In this document: piece after piece, positions 38,564-46,755 of the stretch
Position numbering within the stretch: the stretch's first letter is position 1
How the letters are laid out: every line of letters starts with the position of its first letter
Assembly: GCF_016495405.1 (NCBI RefSeq)
Contig: NZ_CP044522.1
Location: forward strand, 2,170,001-2,234,000
DNA from: Cobetia sp. cqz5-12
Lineage (GTDB): Bacteria > Pseudomonadota > Gammaproteobacteria > Pseudomonadales > Halomonadaceae
Direction: 5' to 3'
Length of the DNA stretch: 64,000 bases
The notes under the pieces: model-generated
Database searches by the model: none
What the model saw: only the letters and a program-made list of their open reading frames with translations
What the model was told of the DNA's origin: nothing
Program-made: the position numbers and the translations under genes

Positions 38564-39424
38564 ATGAGAGACAGCATGCCGAAAATCAGCGTAGCGAAAG
38601 GTCTGTGGCGCACCATCGCCAGCACCGGGCTATTGGTCCTGCTGCCCGTGGGCGCCGCTGTGCATGCCAACACCTCAGACGCGATCGGCTCTGCCATTCA
38701 GCCGTCTGCCGCCCAGGCATCAGCATCAGCCTCAACAACAGCACCTTCAGACAAAGACGCGCAGACACGCGCCGTCGAGACCCTGCGCTGGCAATTGAGC
38801 GACTTCTTCACCGCCGAGGACAGCGGCCCCGTCAGGGTGCGCATGCCCGGCGAGCCGCCACTGAGCGCGCCCGGCGAGGCCTCAGTACAACTCGAGCTGC
38901 GTCGCCTGCCCGCCCGCCTGAAAGATTGCTCGGCACCCCAGCTGAGCCTCAATGCCGCGCGCAGTGACCGCCATACACCGGGCCTCAAACGCCTGCAGCT
39001 ACTGTGCGCCAACGGCCAGCAACATATCATCAGCGTTCGCATGAAACGCTACGCCTGGCGTTTGAGCACGCCACAGCCGCTCGCGAGCGGCACCCCGCTG
39101 GCACCCGCGAGATTGACGCCGGTACTGACGCCACTGGGCAAGCTACGTGGCAATGGTTTCGAGAGCGCCGCGGCACTGTCAGGCTTCGAGGTACGCCGTC
39201 GCCTGCGCGCCGGCGAGGTCATCACCCGCAACAGCGTGCGCGCCATCCCGCTGGTAAACTTCGGCGATACCGTGACCTATCAGGTCAGCGGCACGGGTTT
39301 CAGCATGCAGCGCAGTGCACGGGCACTGGAGGCCGGGGGGCTCGATGAGCGCATCCGTATCGAACTCGCTCCAGGCGACTGGGTGCGCGCCCGCGTCATC
39401 GGGCCACGGCGGGTAGCGCCATGA
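38564..39424 (+). CDS. flgA: P-ring chaperone FlgA
   Basis: A 286-residue periplasmic chaperone for FlgI. A signal peptide (TGLLVLLPVGAAVHA) is followed by an Ala/Ser-rich stretch, then the FlgA N-terminal domain with a short disulfide-type pattern (LKDCSAPQLSL), and the C-terminal SAF-like domain (RRLRAGEVITRNSV, NFGDTVTYQVSG). E. coli FlgA is 219 residues, so the extra length is in the N-terminal linker. The start may be the ATG at 38576, which has GAGA upstream, rather than 38564. Confidence 0.93.
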   Translation: MRDSMPKISVAKGLWRTIASTGLLVLLPVGAAVHANTSDAIGSAIQPSAAQASASASTTAPSDKDAQTRAVETLRWQLSDFFTAEDSGPVRVRMPGEPPLSAPGEASVQLELRRLPARLKDCSAPQLSLNAARSDRHTPGLKRLQLLCANGQQHIISVRMKRYAWRLSTPQPLASGTPLAPARLTPVLTPLGKLRGNGFESAAALSGFEVRRRLRAGEVITRNSVRAIPLVNFGDTVTYQVSGTGFSMQRSARALEAGGLDERIRIELAPGDWVRARVIGPRRVAP

Positions 39425-39617
39425 TGACTTCTGTTGAGTTGAGTTGAGATGAGCCGGGCCAACCCCGAGCCAGTCCATTGACTGCGCGCGGCCAGCCACG
39501 ACACGCTGACGTACCGGAACGAGACACTGACGCTCAAAGGCCGAAATGCCTGCTACTGACAAGCCGCCACCCGCACCAGATACCTCATCCTTGAGGCACC
39601 ATATTGCCTGTGTGGGG

Positions 39618-39644
39618 TAAAGCTTGTGCTGGCATGGCCGATAG
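39618..39644 (+). promoter_or_regulatory. Sigma-28 promoter of flgMN
   Basis: TAAAGCTT, an 11-bp spacer, and GCCGATAG. It lies 85 bp before the flgM ATG. As in Enterobacteria, this gives FliA-driven synthesis of its own inhibitor in addition to any flgA readthrough. Confidence 0.88.
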
Positions 39645-39728
39645 TCGATTCAAGCGCGCAGATGACGCACGCAACCCATCCATGACAGGCTCCGTCGAGC
39701 CCGGCCCGACGGCCAGAGAGGACAGTCA

Positions 39729-40007
39729 ATGAAGATTGAACATGGCGGCCCGATACAGCGCAGCGACACCCAAGCCCCGCGCGAACTGCGTCCCGAGACA
39801 GCCAAGGACACCGCCGCCACCACGGCGGCGACCTCCACGGCCGACTCCACCCAGGTCGAGCTTTCCAGCAGCGCGATCGATGCAGGCCAGGACATCGACC
39901 AGGCGCGCGTCGACAGTCTCAAGCAGGCCATTGCCGATGGCAGCATCAAGATCGATGTCGACCGCATCGCACAAGGGCTGATCGATGCCTTCGAAGGTGA
40001 CGCATGA
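39729..40007 (+). CDS. flgM: Anti-sigma-28 factor FlgM
   Basis: A 92-residue, mostly disordered FliA inhibitor, exported once the hook is complete. The conserved C-terminal helices are present (IDQARVDSLKQAIADGSIKIDVDRIAQGLIDAF). GAGAGGACAGTCA precedes the ATG. It overlaps flgN by 4 bp. Confidence 0.95.
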   Translation: MKIEHGGPIQRSDTQAPRELRPETAKDTAATTAATSTADSTQVELSSSAIDAGQDIDQARVDSLKQAIADGSIKIDVDRIAQGLIDAFEGDA

Positions 40008-40477
40008 CGCTCGATGACGCCTCGACAGCCTTGCTGGGTGAGATCTTTTCTGGCCTCGAGCAGGAGCTGAATGACTTCATCGCCCTGCTCGAGGAAGAAC
40101 AGCGCCTGCTGGGCCAGCGCCTGCCGAGCGCGACAGACCTTGATGCCTCACGCGAAGCCAAGCTGGCCAACGCCGCCCGCCTGGAAGCGCTGGAGAGCCG
40201 CCGTCGCGGCTGGCTGAGCAGCGCCGGGCTCAGCAATGACCCACTGGAACTGCATACGGTGCTCGCCAGCCAGCCGGTACTGGCCACCCAGTGGTGGCAT
40301 CTGGTGACGCTGACGCGCCGCGCCCAGGCACGCAATCGTCTGAATGGTGAACTGATCGGTCAGCGCATGGCACTGCACAGCAAGATTCTCGACAGCCTGC
40401 ATCAACGTGCGCCCGGCCATTACGGCGCCGATGGACGGCCGGCAGCGGGGACCTCACGCCTGAACGTCTCGGCCTGA
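40004..40477 (+). CDS. flgN: Flagellar export chaperone FlgN
   Basis: A 157-residue helical chaperone for FlgK and FlgL. It has the family-like ELNDFIALLEEEQRLL near residue 20 and LTRRAQARNRLNGELIG near residue 110. Translation is coupled to flgM. A 14-bp tandem array begins in its stop codon. Confidence 0.93.
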   Translation: MTLDDASTALLGEIFSGLEQELNDFIALLEEEQRLLGQRLPSATDLDASREAKLANAARLEALESRRRGWLSSAGLSNDPLELHTVLASQPVLATQWWHLVTLTRRAQARNRLNGELIGQRMALHSKILDSLHQRAPGHYGADGRPAAGTSRLNVSA

Positions 40478-40531
40478 CTGTTCTGACCAGACTATCCTGG
40501 CCAGACTGTCCTGGCCTGAGCGTCCTGACTT
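40476..40531. repeat. Four tandem 14-bp units starting at the flgN stop
   Basis: GACTGTTCTGACCA, GACTATCCTGGCCA, GACTGTCCTGGCCT and GAGCGTCCTGACTT. The first unit overlaps the TGA of flgN (40475-40477). Confidence 0.88.
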
Positions 40532-40603
40532 GAGTACCCGAGGCGTGAGGCCCGCGGGCTGCACACCTCGACTGCCTTTCCCTTTATTGACCCAGAAACA
40601 CGC

Positions 40604-40628
40604 GAGGCCCGGCATTCTGCCGAGCCTC
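40604..40628 (-). terminator. Hairpin between flgN and flhE
   Basis: GAGGCCCGGCA pairs with TGCCGAGCCTC around a 3-base loop with one mismatch. No good T-tract follows on either strand, so termination activity is uncertain. Confidence 0.5.
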
Positions 40629-40748
40629 CAGAGACTGCTGATTCATGCCACTCGCCAGCCAATCAGCCAGCGATATTCAGCGCCTCATACCAGTCATTCA
40701 TCGCCAGCCAGCCGAAGTCATTCCCCTTTCGCTGCCAACGACTACCTG

Positions 40749-41189
40749 TCATGCGCCTGCCAGACTCTCGACATCGATCACCAGCTGGATGTCATCCAGA
40801 TGTGCCGCCGGCTTGAGTACGCCACGCCCATTGCGATAGACCTTCAACGAGAAAGGCGCCGTCGCCAGCTCCCGGGTGGGCAGGGTCAACTTGCCACGCC
40901 GCGCCGCGAGCATGGCGCAGCGCTCTTCCAAACAGAGCATGACCTGCCATTCCCCCGGCGCACGCGTGAGCGAATAGCGCCAGTGAATCGCCGTGACGCG
41001 CGTCCTGTCTGGCGCCATCAGCCCGGAATCGCGCACAGCATCTGCCACTGCCAGAGGGCGCATATACCAATGCCCCCGCTGAGCGATGGTCAGCGACTCG
41101 ACGGACATCATCACCGCCGCGCTGGCTGCCTGCGCCGGCGCGGCCAGCGTCGCTGCCCCCAGCGCTGCTGCTGTCATCAAGGCCGCCAT
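40749..41189 (-). CDS. flhE: Flagellar protein FlhE
   Basis: A periplasmic protein encoded after flhBA, as in Enterobacteria, where FlhE is proposed to limit proton leakage through the export gate. The chosen start (ATG at 41189, AGGA upstream) gives 146 residues with a clear signal peptide, MAALMTAAALGAATLAAPAQA. The mature part matches FlhE by IHWRYSLTRAPGEWQVMLC with a second Cys a few residues on (EERC), and by the NGRGVLKPAAHL end. The same frame is open upstream to a GTG at 41432 overlapping flhA, but that 81-residue part has no FlhE-like sequence. Outside Enterobacteria flhE is uncommon. Confidence 0.82.
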   Translation of the reverse strand: MAALMTAAALGAATLAAPAQAASAAVMMSVESLTIAQRGHWYMRPLAVADAVRDSGLMAPDRTRVTAIHWRYSLTRAPGEWQVMLCLEERCAMLAARRGKLTLPTRELATAPFSLKVYRNGRGVLKPAAHLDDIQLVIDVESLAGA

Positions 41190-41421
41190 CGGTGCTGTCC
41201 TGCTTCCCGGCTCCGCTCTCAGCTTCGCTCTCGACACTATTCCCGCCCTGAGTGTCCTCCACCCTGTCACCACTCGCGTTCTTCTCTGCACCGCTGACTC
41301 CTTCAGATCCATCTTGCTGCAGACGCTCGACACTCCCCTTGCCGGCGCCCTCCCTGTCGCACTTGTCTGCCTTTGCGGCGTGTTGTTGTCTTGCTCGGTA
41401 GTGAGTCGCGCGGCCCTGGCG

Positions 41422-43518
41422 TCACGCCGCACGACCCCCGATCATCTGGGTGACCCGCAGCTCGCGGTCATCGGGAATCTCTGCCTGGGACAACACTGCC
41501 AGACTCTTGAAGCGACGACGCAGGAAACGCCCCACCAAGGGTCGAAGCGCATGCCCGACCACCAGTACGCTGGGCTCGCCATTGGCATCCTGCGCGGCGA
41601 CGGCATTCTCGGCATGCTGCATCAAGGTATCGGCAAGACCGGGCTCCAGCGCATTGCCGCTACTCAAGGCCTGCATCAGCACCTGCTCGAGCTGCGCTTC
41701 CAGGCCGATCACGCGCAGGACGCGTTCGGCGCCGAACCAGTACTGGGTGATGGCGCGCCCAAGCGCGACGCGCACCATGGCCGTCAGGTCATTGGGGTCC
41801 TTGCTGTGCGGGGCATGCTCTGCAAGCGCCTCGAGGATGGTACGCATGTCACGGATCGAGACCTCCTCATCCAGCAGGTTGTGCAGGATGCGCTGCAGGG
41901 TGCCCTGACTGATCAAGGCCGGCACCACTTCCTCCACCAGGCCGCCATCCTGCGGGCCCAGCTTCTCGAGCAGCTTGCTGACCTCACTGCGCCCGAGCAG
42001 CTGATCGGCATGGCGGGTCATCAGATGATTGAGGTGGGTCGTGATCACGGTCGGGGTGTCGACCACCGTGTAGCCATAGACCTGCGCCTGCTCGCGGGTT
42101 TCCGGCTCGATCCAGGTGGCGGCCAGGCCGAAGGCCGGCTCGGTGGTGGCCACGCCCGGCAGCTTGCCGGACACCTTGCCCGGATTGATCGCCAGCCAGC
42201 GGCCCGGATAGGCCTCGCCTCGCCCGACCTCGGCACCCTTGAGGCTGATGACATACTGATTGGGCCCAAGTTCGAGGTTATCGCGGATATGCACCACCGG
42301 CGGCAGGAATCCGATCTCCTGGGCGTACTTGCGACGCACTCCCTTGATGCGCGCCAGCAACTCACCGCCTTGGCGCATGTCGACCATCGCGATCAGGCGA
42401 TGACCGACCTCCATCGCCAGCGGCTCCACCAGTCGCACGTCATCCCAGCTGGCCTCACTGACTTCCTGCACGGCCGCGGCAGGCGCGGGCGCCGCCTCTT
42501 CCTTCGTCTCGCTGCTGACCTCCTTCTCGCGCTGGGCGGCCCACCACCCAAGCCCCGTCAGCAGCAAGGTGAAGAGAATGAAGACCATGTTGGGCATGCC
42601 CGGCACCAGACCCAGCAGCCCCATGACGCCAGCCGCCAACCACAGCACCTGCGAGCTCTTGAACAGCTGGCCGATCATCTGCTGACCGACGTCTTCATTG
42701 GTATTGACCCGCGACACCATCACGCCCGCGGCGGTCGAGATGACCAGCGACGGAATCTGGGCCACCAGACCATCGCCGATGGTCAACAGCGTATAGGTAC
42801 GCGCCGCATCGGACATGCTCAGGTCGTGCTGACCGACCCCGATGATCAGCCCGCCGATGATATTGACCACCATGATCACCAGCCCCGCCACCGCATCGCC
42901 GCGCACGAACTTGCTGGCACCGTCCATCGAGCCGAAGAAATCGGATTCCTGCGACACTTCCCGGCGGCGCTCGCGCGCCTGGTCCTCGCCGATCAGGCCA
43001 GCGTTGAGGTCGGCATCGATCGCCATCTGCTTGCCGGGCATGGCATCCAGCGTGAAGCGTGCGCCGACCTCGGCGATACGCCCGGCACCCTTGGTGATGA
43101 CCATGAAGTTGATGATGACCAGAATCGAGAACACCACCAGACCGACGGCGAAGTTGCCGCCGACCAGAAACTGCCCGAAGGCCTCGATGACCTTGCCCGC
43201 CGAGTCACCGCCGTTGTGACCCTCCATCAGCACCACCCGCGTCGAGGCGACATTGAGCGACAGGCGCAGCAAGGTCGAGAACAGCAGCACCGCGGGGAAG
43301 GCCGAGAAATCCAGCGGCTTCTGCGCAAACATGCTGACCATCAGAATCATGATCGACAGCGCGATATTGAAGGTGAACAACAGGTCGAGGATGAAAGGCG
43401 CCAGCGGCAACACCATCATCGACAGGATCATCATGATCAGCAGCGGTCCGGCCAGCACCTTCAGCTGGCTGGAGGTGTTGAGCCCCACGCGGTCAAACAG
43501 TGTCAGCAAGGTATTCAT
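41422..43518 (-). CDS. flhA: Flagellar export gate protein FlhA
   Basis: A 698-residue export gate subunit, close to E. coli FlhA (692). Eight membrane helices fill the first half. The FHIPEP-type signature region is visible (LFSTLLRLSLNVASTRVVLMEG and GARFTLDAMPGKQMAIDADLNAG). The cytoplasmic half docks chaperone-substrate complexes. flhB lies 173 bp upstream and flhE follows. Confidence 0.97.
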   Translation of the reverse strand: MNTLLTLFDRVGLNTSSQLKVLAGPLLIMMILSMMVLPLAPFILDLLFTFNIALSIMILMVSMFAQKPLDFSAFPAVLLFSTLLRLSLNVASTRVVLMEGHNGGDSAGKVIEAFGQFLVGGNFAVGLVVFSILVIINFMVITKGAGRIAEVGARFTLDAMPGKQMAIDADLNAGLIGEDQARERRREVSQESDFFGSMDGASKFVRGDAVAGLVIMVVNIIGGLIIGVGQHDLSMSDAARTYTLLTIGDGLVAQIPSLVISTAAGVMVSRVNTNEDVGQQMIGQLFKSSQVLWLAAGVMGLLGLVPGMPNMVFILFTLLLTGLGWWAAQREKEVSSETKEEAAPAPAAAVQEVSEASWDDVRLVEPLAMEVGHRLIAMVDMRQGGELLARIKGVRRKYAQEIGFLPPVVHIRDNLELGPNQYVISLKGAEVGRGEAYPGRWLAINPGKVSGKLPGVATTEPAFGLAATWIEPETREQAQVYGYTVVDTPTVITTHLNHLMTRHADQLLGRSEVSKLLEKLGPQDGGLVEEVVPALISQGTLQRILHNLLDEEVSIRDMRTILEALAEHAPHSKDPNDLTAMVRVALGRAITQYWFGAERVLRVIGLEAQLEQVLMQALSSGNALEPGLADTLMQHAENAVAAQDANGEPSVLVVGHALRPLVGRFLRRRFKSLAVLSQAEIPDDRELRVTQMIGGRAA

Positions 43519-43632
43519 GCAAGCGGCTCATCGATCGTGAAGGACGTTGCGCGTGCCGCGCAGCGGCCCGGGCTTGGGGAGCGGAAATGGCGGTCAGTCA
43601 TGGAATTCGGCTTGCAGCATCAGCTGCCAGGC

Positions 43633-43684
43633 ACGGTCATCAAGATCGGCTATCAAGTTCGGTCATCTGCGTCGGTCATCGACT
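43633..43684. repeat. Four tandem 13-bp units between flhB and flhA
   Basis: ACGGTCATCAAGA, TCGGCTATCAAGT, TCGGTCATCTGCG and TCGGTCATCGACT. The array sits directly after the flhB stop codon on the leftward strand. Confidence 0.85.
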
Positions 43685-43691
43685 GCAGTCT

Positions 43692-45053
43692 TCAACTTCC
43701 GGCACGAGGATCCGTCGTCGCGTCAGCGTCCGGTTCAGGCTTGGCGCTGGGCTGGAAGACCGCCCCGGCATCGGCATCGGCATCATCAGAATCATGATCA
43801 GAAGACATTGCGTCAGAGGGCGGCGCGCCTGCGGCTGAAACCTCAAGTTCGGCTGCCGGCTTCCCGCCATCACGCACGGCGCCAGGCGGACCAGCCTCCT
43901 CACCCGCCCCTTGCGCCTCCTCGGGCACCTGATACTCATCGGGAACGGACAGATCTGTCGGCAGACTCGGGCGCAGGCCACCCTGGTTGCGGGCTCGCTT
44001 GAGTCGCATCGCCCAGGCCAGCACCTCGGCGATCACCTGATAGAGCGCAATGGGAATTTCCTGCTCGAGATCGACATGGGTGTGCAGGGCACGCGCCAAG
44101 GGCGGCGCACTCAGCATCGGCACGCCGTTCGCCTCGCCCACTTCGCGAATGCGCAGCGCCACCTCATCACGGCCCTTGGCCACCACCCGCGGTGCGCGCA
44201 TGTCGCCCTCGTGATAGACCAGCGCCACCGAGTAGTGTGTCGGGTTGTTGACGATGACATCGGCAGTGGGCACGGCGCTCATCATGCGCGCGCGCGCCAT
44301 CGCCTGCTGCTGCTGACGAATGCGCGCCTTGATCTGCGGGTCACCATCCGTCTCCTTGTGCTCACGCTTGATCTCCTCGAGGCTCATGCGCAGCTTCTTG
44401 GCGTGGCTCCACAGCTGATAGGGCACATCCATCAGGGTCGGCACGATCAGCATCAATATCGCCAGCGCCGTACAGCGCGCCACGATCGCCAGCGCATCCG
44501 CCATGGCGTTGCCCAGCGGCATCATCATCAGCGCCATCAATTCCTGACGCTGGGCATGCAGATACATCACCACCACGCCACCGACCAGTATCGACTTGGC
44601 AATGGTCTTGAGCAGTTCGGCCAGCGCCTGGGAGGACACCATCCGGCCCAGCCCCTTGACGGGATTGAGCTTGCCCAGCGATGGCGCCAGCGACTTGGTG
44701 GAGAACATCCAGCCGCCCAGCAGCACCGGGCCGACCAGCGCCAGCACCATCAGCAGGGCGAACAACGGCAACAGTGCCAGCAAGGCCTCCTGGCCAAGCA
44801 TCAAGGCGTTGGCGAGCATCACGCGACTGTCGAGTGCCTGAGCGCGATCAAAGCCGAACGAGGCACCCAGCACACGCTCCAGGGTATCGCCAAGCGGCCC
44901 CGCCAACAGCCACAGGCCTGCCGCGCCTCCGCCGAGCAACAGAAAGGTCGCCAGCTCTCGTGAGCGGGGCACCTGCCCTTCCTCGCGGGCCTTCTGTATC
45001 CGGTGGGGCGTGGCCTCTTCCGTCTTGTCGTCGCTGCTCTGCTCGTCAGCCAC
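43692..45053 (-). CDS. flhB: Flagellar export switch protein FlhB with an extended tail
   Basis: A 453-residue export gate and substrate-specificity switch. It starts with the usual EEATPHRIQKAREEGQVPRS and has four membrane helices and the autocleavage site NPTH in VIVNNPTHYSVAL. The cytoplasmic FlhBC part ends at about residue 360 (YQVIAEVLAWAMRLKR). E. coli FlhB stops soon after, at 382. Here about 90 further residues rich in Glu, Asp, Ala and Pro follow, including DSDDADADAGA. Confidence 0.96.
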   Translation of the reverse strand: MADEQSSDDKTEEATPHRIQKAREEGQVPRSRELATFLLLGGGAAGLWLLAGPLGDTLERVLGASFGFDRAQALDSRVMLANALMLGQEALLALLPLFALLMVLALVGPVLLGGWMFSTKSLAPSLGKLNPVKGLGRMVSSQALAELLKTIAKSILVGGVVVMYLHAQRQELMALMMMPLGNAMADALAIVARCTALAILMLIVPTLMDVPYQLWSHAKKLRMSLEEIKREHKETDGDPQIKARIRQQQQAMARARMMSAVPTADVIVNNPTHYSVALVYHEGDMRAPRVVAKGRDEVALRIREVGEANGVPMLSAPPLARALHTHVDLEQEIPIALYQVIAEVLAWAMRLKRARNQGGLRPSLPTDLSVPDEYQVPEEAQGAGEEAGPPGAVRDGGKPAAELEVSAAGAPPSDAMSSDHDSDDADADAGAVFQPSAKPEPDADATTDPRAGS

Positions 45054-45213
45054 CGGCTACTCCGCTTGCCTCTGATCGCCTCTGATCGCATCTGCCTGGA
45101 CCGGCCGAGGAGCATGACTCTCGCTCACACTGGCGCGCACGGCGAAGGCATCATGCCGAGAATGGGCCTCATTGTGCCAAGCACAGTAGGGATCAAAGCG
45201 CGGAATAGCGCCC

Positions 45214-45256
45214 AAAAACGCCCTTGCCCGCCACGCAGGGCGTGACGGGCAAGGGC
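45214..45256 (-). terminator. Strong terminator between cheZ and flhB
   Basis: A 17-bp stem with one mismatch (45220-45236 with 45240-45256) and a 3-base loop, followed leftward by TTTTT (45214-45218 read on the minus strand). It separates the chemotaxis operon from flhBA. Confidence 0.88.
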
Positions 45257-45296
45257 ATGACGGACAAGAGTTGAAGGGCAAGGATACGAAGCGCAA
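45238..45296. repeat. Four tandem 14-15-bp units downstream of cheZ
   Basis: GGGCGTGACGGGCAA, GGGCATGACGGACAA, GAGTTGAAGGGCAA and GGATACGAAGCGCAA. The first unit is also one arm of the terminator, so the array may have grown from the hairpin arm. Confidence 0.8.
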
Positions 45297-45327
45297 GGCC
45301 CAGCAGATGCTAGCAACAAGAAAGTCG

Positions 45328-46146
45328 CTAGAAGCCGAGGCTGTCCAGCAGGTCATCGACCTCATCCTGACTGGCCACCACCCCGGGTGCATCGGCTCGC
45401 ACCTGGGGGCCATTGAGCAAGGCGCCAGACTGGACTTCCTCAGCGCTGGGGGTTGCCTGCTCAACCAGCGCCGAGGGTGAAAGCTCTACTGCAGAAAGCC
45501 CTGCAGTGGCCGCCGTGGTGGCAGCCTGCCCGGAAGACGCCATCGCCGAACGTGCATGACTCTCGGGGGCATTGTCGAGCAGCAACTGCAACAGCTGCAT
45601 CTCGATCTGCTGGATGACATCCATCATGCGCTTGATCACCTGGCCGGTAAGGTCCTGGAAGTCCTGCGCCATCATGATCTCGAGCAGTTCACTGCTGGTG
45701 GCGCTGGTCTGATCAGGTACCACGGCCAGATAGGCACGCGTGTCGATCACCAGTTCACGCGCCTGATCCAGGGCCACCGGCTCGGCGAACCAGGCATCCC
45801 AGCGCCCGCTGAGAGACTTCGCCTCACTGGCCAGAGCATCCTGCAGCGGCTGGGCCCGCTCACAGGCATTGAGGGCACGATCTGCCGCCTGTTCCGTCTT
45901 GCTGGCCACGTAATTGAGGCGATCACGAGCATCGGGAATCGCCTCGGCAGCACGTTCGATCTCCCGATCCAGCCCCAGCTCACGCATGTTGTCGCGCAGC
46001 ATGCGTGTCAGCTGGCCGATACGCCGAATCAGGTCTTCGCTGCTATCCCCCGACCTGGCGAGGCTGGCTGTCCCATCACGCGCCATCACACCAGGATCAG
46101 CGCCCGAAGATGACTGGGGTTCAGATGATGATTCCAGTTGACTCAT
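45328..46146 (-). CDS. cheZ: CheY-P phosphatase CheZ
   Basis: A 272-residue CheZ that dephosphorylates CheY-P. The phosphatase helix is recognised by [21 protein letters not shown], with the catalytic Gln in QDFQDLTGQ. The C-terminal CheY-binding peptide ([14 protein letters not shown]) ends the protein. The linker before it is Ala/Ser-rich and longer than in E. coli (214 residues). AAGGAGGG precedes the ATG at 46146. Confidence 0.96.
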   Translation of the reverse strand: MSQLESSSEPQSSSGADPGVMARDGTASLARSGDSSEDLIRRIGQLTRMLRDNMRELGLDREIERAAEAIPDARDRLNYVASKTEQAADRALNACERAQPLQDALASEAKSLSGRWDAWFAEPVALDQARELVIDTRAYLAVVPDQTSATSSELLEIMMAQDFQDLTGQVIKRMMDVIQQIEMQLLQLLLDNAPESHARSAMASSGQAATTAATAGLSAVELSPSALVEQATPSAEEVQSGALLNGPQVRADAPGVVASQDEVDDLLDSLGF

Positions 46147-46209
46147 GACACCCTCCTTGATGTGACCAACCACGCGGCCAGCGTGGCCCGGCCAGCGTGG
46201 CCCGATGGC

Positions 46210-46599
46210 TCAGAGGCCGTGTTTCTCGAAGACCTTGCCCAGCTTCTCTTCCAGCACCGCCGCCGTGAAGGGCTTGACCACATAGCCACTGGCACCGGTC
46301 TGGGCGGCGGCAATGATGTTTTCCTTCTTGGCCTCCGCGGTGACCATCAGCACCGGCAACGTGGCCGTGGCGGGATTGGCACGCACGCGCCTGAGCATCT
46401 CGAGCCCATCGAGGTTGGGCATGTTCCAGTCGGAGATCACCAGCTCGAAGCTGCCCTGATTAAGGAACTCCAGGGCCTGTTGCCCATCTTCAGCTTCCTC
46501 CACATTGGTGAAGCCGAGTTCCTTGAGCAGGTTGCGCACGATCCGACGCATGGTGGGGAAGTCATCGACGACGAGGATTCGCAGGTTCTTGTCGGCCAT
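46210..46599 (-). CDS. cheY: Chemotaxis response regulator CheY
   Basis: A 129-residue single-domain receiver with the same numbering as E. coli CheY: D12 and D13, phosphoacceptor D57 in [10 protein letters not shown]87 and K109. CheY-P binds the FliM N-terminal peptide and switches rotation. It has its own sigma-28 promoter at 46666-46692, so cheYZ can be made independently of cheB and cheR. Confidence 0.98.
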   Translation of the reverse strand: MADKNLRILVVDDFPTMRRIVRNLLKELGFTNVEEAEDGQQALEFLNQGSFELVISDWNMPNLDGLEMLRRVRANPATATLPVLMVTAEAKKENIIAAAQTGASGYVVKPFTAAVLEEKLGKVFEKHGL

Positions 46600-46665
46600 C
46601 AGCGGTCGGGCTCTCTTCCAGAATCACATGAGGGAACGGCTGAAAATTCCAGCCTTGTGAGGAGG

Positions 46666-46692
46666 TTATCGGCCACAAGCCGGCAGACTTTA
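46666..46692 (-). promoter_or_regulatory. Sigma-28 promoter of cheYZ
   Basis: Reading leftward: TAAAGTCT, an 11-bp spacer, GCCGATAA. The -10 box is a perfect consensus. It lies about 67 bp before the cheY ATG, between cheB and cheY. Confidence 0.88.
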
Positions 46693-46755
46693 CCCTCTGC
46701 GCCCATCTTCTCGTTGTCGGCGACTCACACCCGCGCTCTGGCAGATCGAGGCGGT

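Noticed and set aside
41086-43797. A 903-codon forward open frame antisense to flhA and flhE
   Set aside because: It is the complement of the highly conserved flhA in a high-GC genome. Its translation is rich in His, Arg, Gln and Asp, with no domain or signal.
43692-45053. flhB and the FlhB-like domain as parts of a virulence type III system
   Set aside because: All partners are flagellar genes. No secretin, needle or translocator gene is present.
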